Origin: Candidatus Kryptoniota bacterium
GTDB lineage: Bacteria > Bacteroidota > Ignavibacteria > Kryptoniales > JAKASW01
Assembly (NCBI GenBank): GCA_024641705.1
Contig: JAHECO010000015.1
Location: 23,606 to 87,605 of the forward strand
Reading direction: 5' to 3'
DNA length: 64,000 nucleotides
This document shows positions 61,950 to 64,000 of this stretch, piece by piece; the stretch's first letter is position 1, and the number at the start of each line of letters is the position of its first letter. The notes beneath the pieces are model-generated. The model had not been told where the DNA came from. It ran no database searches and was given only the letters and a program-made list of their open reading frames with translations. The translations under genes were made by a program, and so were the position numbers.

Positions 61950-62642
61950 CTACTTCGTCTGCGCAGGCTGTGCCGGAGCGGCTGCCTGCCTGTGTCGCAG
62001 CCCGACGTCCTTCACCACACGTGCCCCCCAATACTCGTTGAAAAACTGCGGGTCCGAGACCTTGAAGGGCTCCATTAGATTGTCTATCTGCTCTTCAAGA
62101 AGCGTCAGCGCCTGGTCCAAGTAATCGTAGAAACTCAACCTTGCCCCTTTGCGCTGCGCGACACTGCTCTCTCTTTCACCCAGCGCCTTTTCGAACGAGT
62201 CTATCCTCGTCTTCAGTGACGCCAGTTTCTCCGCCGTTATTCCGAAGTCCCCGAGCTGGTCCACCTTCTCAGTCGCGGCTTTGTGAATGGTTCTCGCTTT
62301 AGCAACGAACTCTGTATCTCTCATATGCCTGAGCTGGGATTCCGTGACCTTTGCTCTCTCAGATATCTCAGCGTTGCCGGCCTTCGAGCCGTATGCCCGG
62401 AGCGCCTTCGCCAACGGCATGAGTTCATTGAGCACGGCATCCTCGGCGTCGGCCTTCGTCTGAGCCTTGCCGGCTGTCGCCGTCATCATCTCCCCGGCCT
62501 TCTCCTTGACCTTACCAATGGTTGCATCTAATTCACCTAGTGCACTCTGCAGTGCCGGCAGCGTGAGCTTGCTTCTGTTTAAATCCAGAAGCGTCCAGGT
62601 CGAATCAATCATCGTCACCTGATTTTCATCGTCCTTTGTCAT
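61950..62642 (-). CDS. Helical protein of unknown function
   Basis: 230 residues, ATG 62642 with AAGGAGAGG upstream. It is predicted almost entirely helical: S-A-L-G-E-L-D-A-T-I-G-K-V-K-E-K, then an Ala/Lys/Glu-rich helix, S-L-K-T-R-I-D-S-F-E-K-A-L-G-E-R-E and D-Q-A-L-T-L-L-E-E-Q-I-D-N-L. It has a Pro/Ala/Gln-rich end (A-A-A-P-A-Q-P-A-Q-T-K). No signal peptide, cysteine or catalytic motif. It lies just outside the right island repeat. I do not recognise the family. Confidence 0.6.
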   Translation of the reverse strand: MTKDDENQVTMIDSTWTLLDLNRSKLTLPALQSALGELDATIGKVKEKAGEMMTATAGKAQTKADAEDAVLNELMPLAKALRAYGSKAGNAEISERAKVTESQLRHMRDTEFVAKARTIHKAATEKVDQLGDFGITAEKLASLKTRIDSFEKALGERESSVAQRKGARLSFYDYLDQALTLLEEQIDNLMEPFKVSDPQFFNEYWGARVVKDVGLRHRQAAAPAQPAQTK

Positions 62643-63616
62643 GGTGCCTCTCCTTCTTGCCTCGTTTTGACATCAAGTTAAGGGCAGCCAAACCGGGATT
62701 CCGCAGGGCCCTCCTGCGGCGGCAATCTATATGAAAGAACGTGGGATAATCCCGATGATACATCCTCCGCTTTCTTTGCGACCCCCCTTCAACTTGAAAC
62801 ACCCCCTCTCATACTCTTGCAAACGCCTTTCATCTGCGCGGAGGGTGCTCTCAACTTGCGGAACATCACTTTCTACTCGTCGAACTTCACTTTCTGTCAA
62901 CACTATTGTCAATTCTGGCGCCGGAATATTGCATTTAGCTAACCACGGAATCCTCTCAACTCGCCCAAGAGTCCACTTAACTCGCCGAAATTCACTTCCC
63001 GTCAACGCGATTCTCAATTCTGGCAGTCACTCGTTACATAGCGGTAACCCGAGATTGTTTTCAACTCCACCGACATGTCTCCGCGGAATCGGGAGGTAAC
63101 ATTTCTCGGTCCCGAGTGTGCTTCGCCTCACACGGAGATCTCTTCCCGAACCGCCCAAACGTCATTGGACTGCCCGCCCTCTTCTTTGCGTCGTACCATC
63201 CTGCCATTGCTCGCCGCCTAATTATTCTCGAAAAGCGCTGAGAATGGTCCCCTTTAAACGGACATCTCTTCCTTGCGCACCAAAATCCCAATGCTCCCCG
63301 CCGGGTTTCCATCACTCGCGGGAAAACATTATTTTACTGCTAGTATTTGGGTATCTCTGAATTGGTAAGAAAGGTAAATCCGACTGTCCGTATCCTGAAC
63401 GGAACGAACGCTCCGCCATCACTTCCGTATTGTTGGATCTCGCTCGCGATCCAACGAGAAGCTAAGCAATCACGATCCACGATGCAAGCAAAACCCCGAC
63501 CAATTCTGCACGCGCTTAATATTCAATACCCGGGCGTCGGTTCACGCGGCGGTCTTTCCCCGAGATCAGCACTCAAGAGTAGTGGGAACGATCTCCCACA
63601 GCCGTTGCCCCCGACT
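62643..63616. other. 974-bp gene-free region, half of it periodic
   Basis: No gene is convincing. 62785-63315 is the 21-bp-period tract described separately; the 300 bases before trpB hold nothing recognised. Several short open frames span it, but their codon content follows the repeat. Confidence 0.5.
62785..63315. repeat. Degenerate 21-bp periodic tract with a 105-bp higher order
   Basis: From about 62848 five 21-base units are followed by five more that match them in order, giving a 105-bp super-repeat: CTCTCAACTTGCGG pairs with CTCTCAACTCGCCC, CTTTCTGTCAACAC with CTTCCCGTCAACGC, AATTCTGGCGCC with AATTCTGGCAGT. Further right GGAGATCTCTTCC (63134) and GGACATCTCTTCC (63260) are 126 bases apart, 6 x 21. 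Confidence 0.7.
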
Positions 63617-64000
63617 CTATTTCAGCTTTAGCCTCTTCACCACGCTGTACAAATCCTTGTCGCCTCTGCCCGAAAGGTTTATCAGTACGTCCTTCCCTTT
63701 CGCCTCCGATCGTGCAAGCCCCGCGGCGTAGGCGACGGCGTGTGCAGACTCAAGAGCAGGTATGATTCCTTCAAGACGCGACAGCTCGATGAACATATCG
63801 AGCGCTTCCTGGTCGGTGACCGATACGTACTCAACCAATCCGGAGTCTTTGAGATATGAATGCTCCGGCCCGACTCCGGGGTAGTCAAGTCCTGCCGATA
63901 CAGAGTACGCGTTCAACACATTCCCGTTCTCGTCCTGAAGCAGGTATTGCATCGATCCGTGCAGGACTCCCGCCTTCCCGAGAGACAGAGATGCGGCAGT
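63617..64000 (-). CDS. trpB: Tryptophan synthase beta subunit, C-terminal part (5' end outside window)
   Basis: About 127 C-terminal residues are visible; the frame is open to the window edge. [29 protein letters not shown] and [12 protein letters not shown] are characteristic of TrpB, as is the PLP-phosphate-region ending N-L-S-G-R-G-D-K-D. It joins indole and serine to make tryptophan. No trpA lies downstream. Confidence 0.93.
   Translation of the reverse strand, partial: TAASLSLGKAGVLHGSMQYLLQDENGNVLNAYSVSAGLDYPGVGPEHSYLKDSGLVEYVSVTDQEALDMFIELSRLEGIIPALESAHAVAYAAGLARSEAKGKDVLINLSGRGDKDLYSVVKRLKLK

Noticed and set aside
62785..63315. CRISPR array
   Set aside because: The 21-bp units are contiguous and degenerate, with no constant repeat alternating with unique spacers, and no cas genes are present.

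Overview
The window reads as a chromosome segment from a Gram-negative bacterium of the Bacteroidota/Chlorobiota/Ignavibacteriota side of the FCB group. Reasons: a CBM9+DUF5916 outer-membrane protein, lipoproteins and beta-barrels ending in aromatic residues, a MltD-type transglycosylase, CdaA next to FolP, an 11-gene complex I operon without nuoEFG, and promoters that repeatedly show TTG, about 20 bases, TAnnTTTG (the Bacteroidota-type -33/-7 pattern) instead of a TTGACA/TATAAT pair. The phylum is an inference; no rRNA gene is present.

Layout. 0-4.7 kb: end of an M1 aminopeptidase with HEAT-like repeats, a DUF5916 protein, a lipoprotein and a PspC protein. 4.8-7.7 kb: a three-gene electron-transfer operon (cupredoxin-like protein, fused monoheme cytochrome-porin resembling Cyc2, diheme cytochrome c lipoprotein). 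8.1-12.8 kb: a coiled-coil response regulator and phoB-phoR-phoU. 12.9-13.4 kb: tRNA-Cys, tRNA-Gly and tRNA-Pro. 13.6-18.4 kb: tilS-hpt-ftsH and a polyprenol/diacylglycerol-kinase-like gene. 18.5-30 kb, minus strand: mpg, ruvB, a four-gene envelope/cyclic-nucleotide cassette (CHASE2 cyclase, outer-membrane barrel, FecR protein, secreted protein), rseP and dxr. 30.6-35.9 kb, plus strand: a membrane protein coupled to an acyl-CoA mutase large subunit, mltD and a LOG protein. 35.9-39.9 kb, minus strand: folP-cdaA-GT2-pcm-miaA. 40.2-41.8 kb: rpsU with promoter and terminator, a lipoprotein gene broken by an internal deletion, and a pilin-like membrane protein. 42.1-53.1 kb: nuoA-B-C-D-H-I-J-K-L-M-N.

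53.6-61.7 kb is an accessory island that looks like a defence island: a stand-alone class III cyclase-fold protein, two proteins carrying an R-N-x3-H (HEPN-type) motif, a PD-(D/E)XK nuclease-like protein, a zinc-ribbon protein and a type IIG restriction-modification enzyme. Its most unusual feature is that two decayed, diverged copies of the 3' tail of a type IIG enzyme gene sit immediately in front of the two HEPN genes, while the intact tail sits in front of the zinc-ribbon gene. In all three places the tail codons for Val-Val-Glu supply the Shine-Dalgarno of the following gene. The island is bracketed by a pair of similar direct repeats (53.62 and 61.82 kb). Beyond it lie a helical protein of unknown function, about 0.5 kb of degenerate DNA with a 21-bp period, and the 3' end of trpB.

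Three almost identical 129-bp elements with terminal inverted repeats (19.2, 30.1 and 53.5 kb) and several smaller palindromic families are scattered between operons. They look like non-autonomous mobile or REP-like elements; no transposase or CRISPR array was seen.
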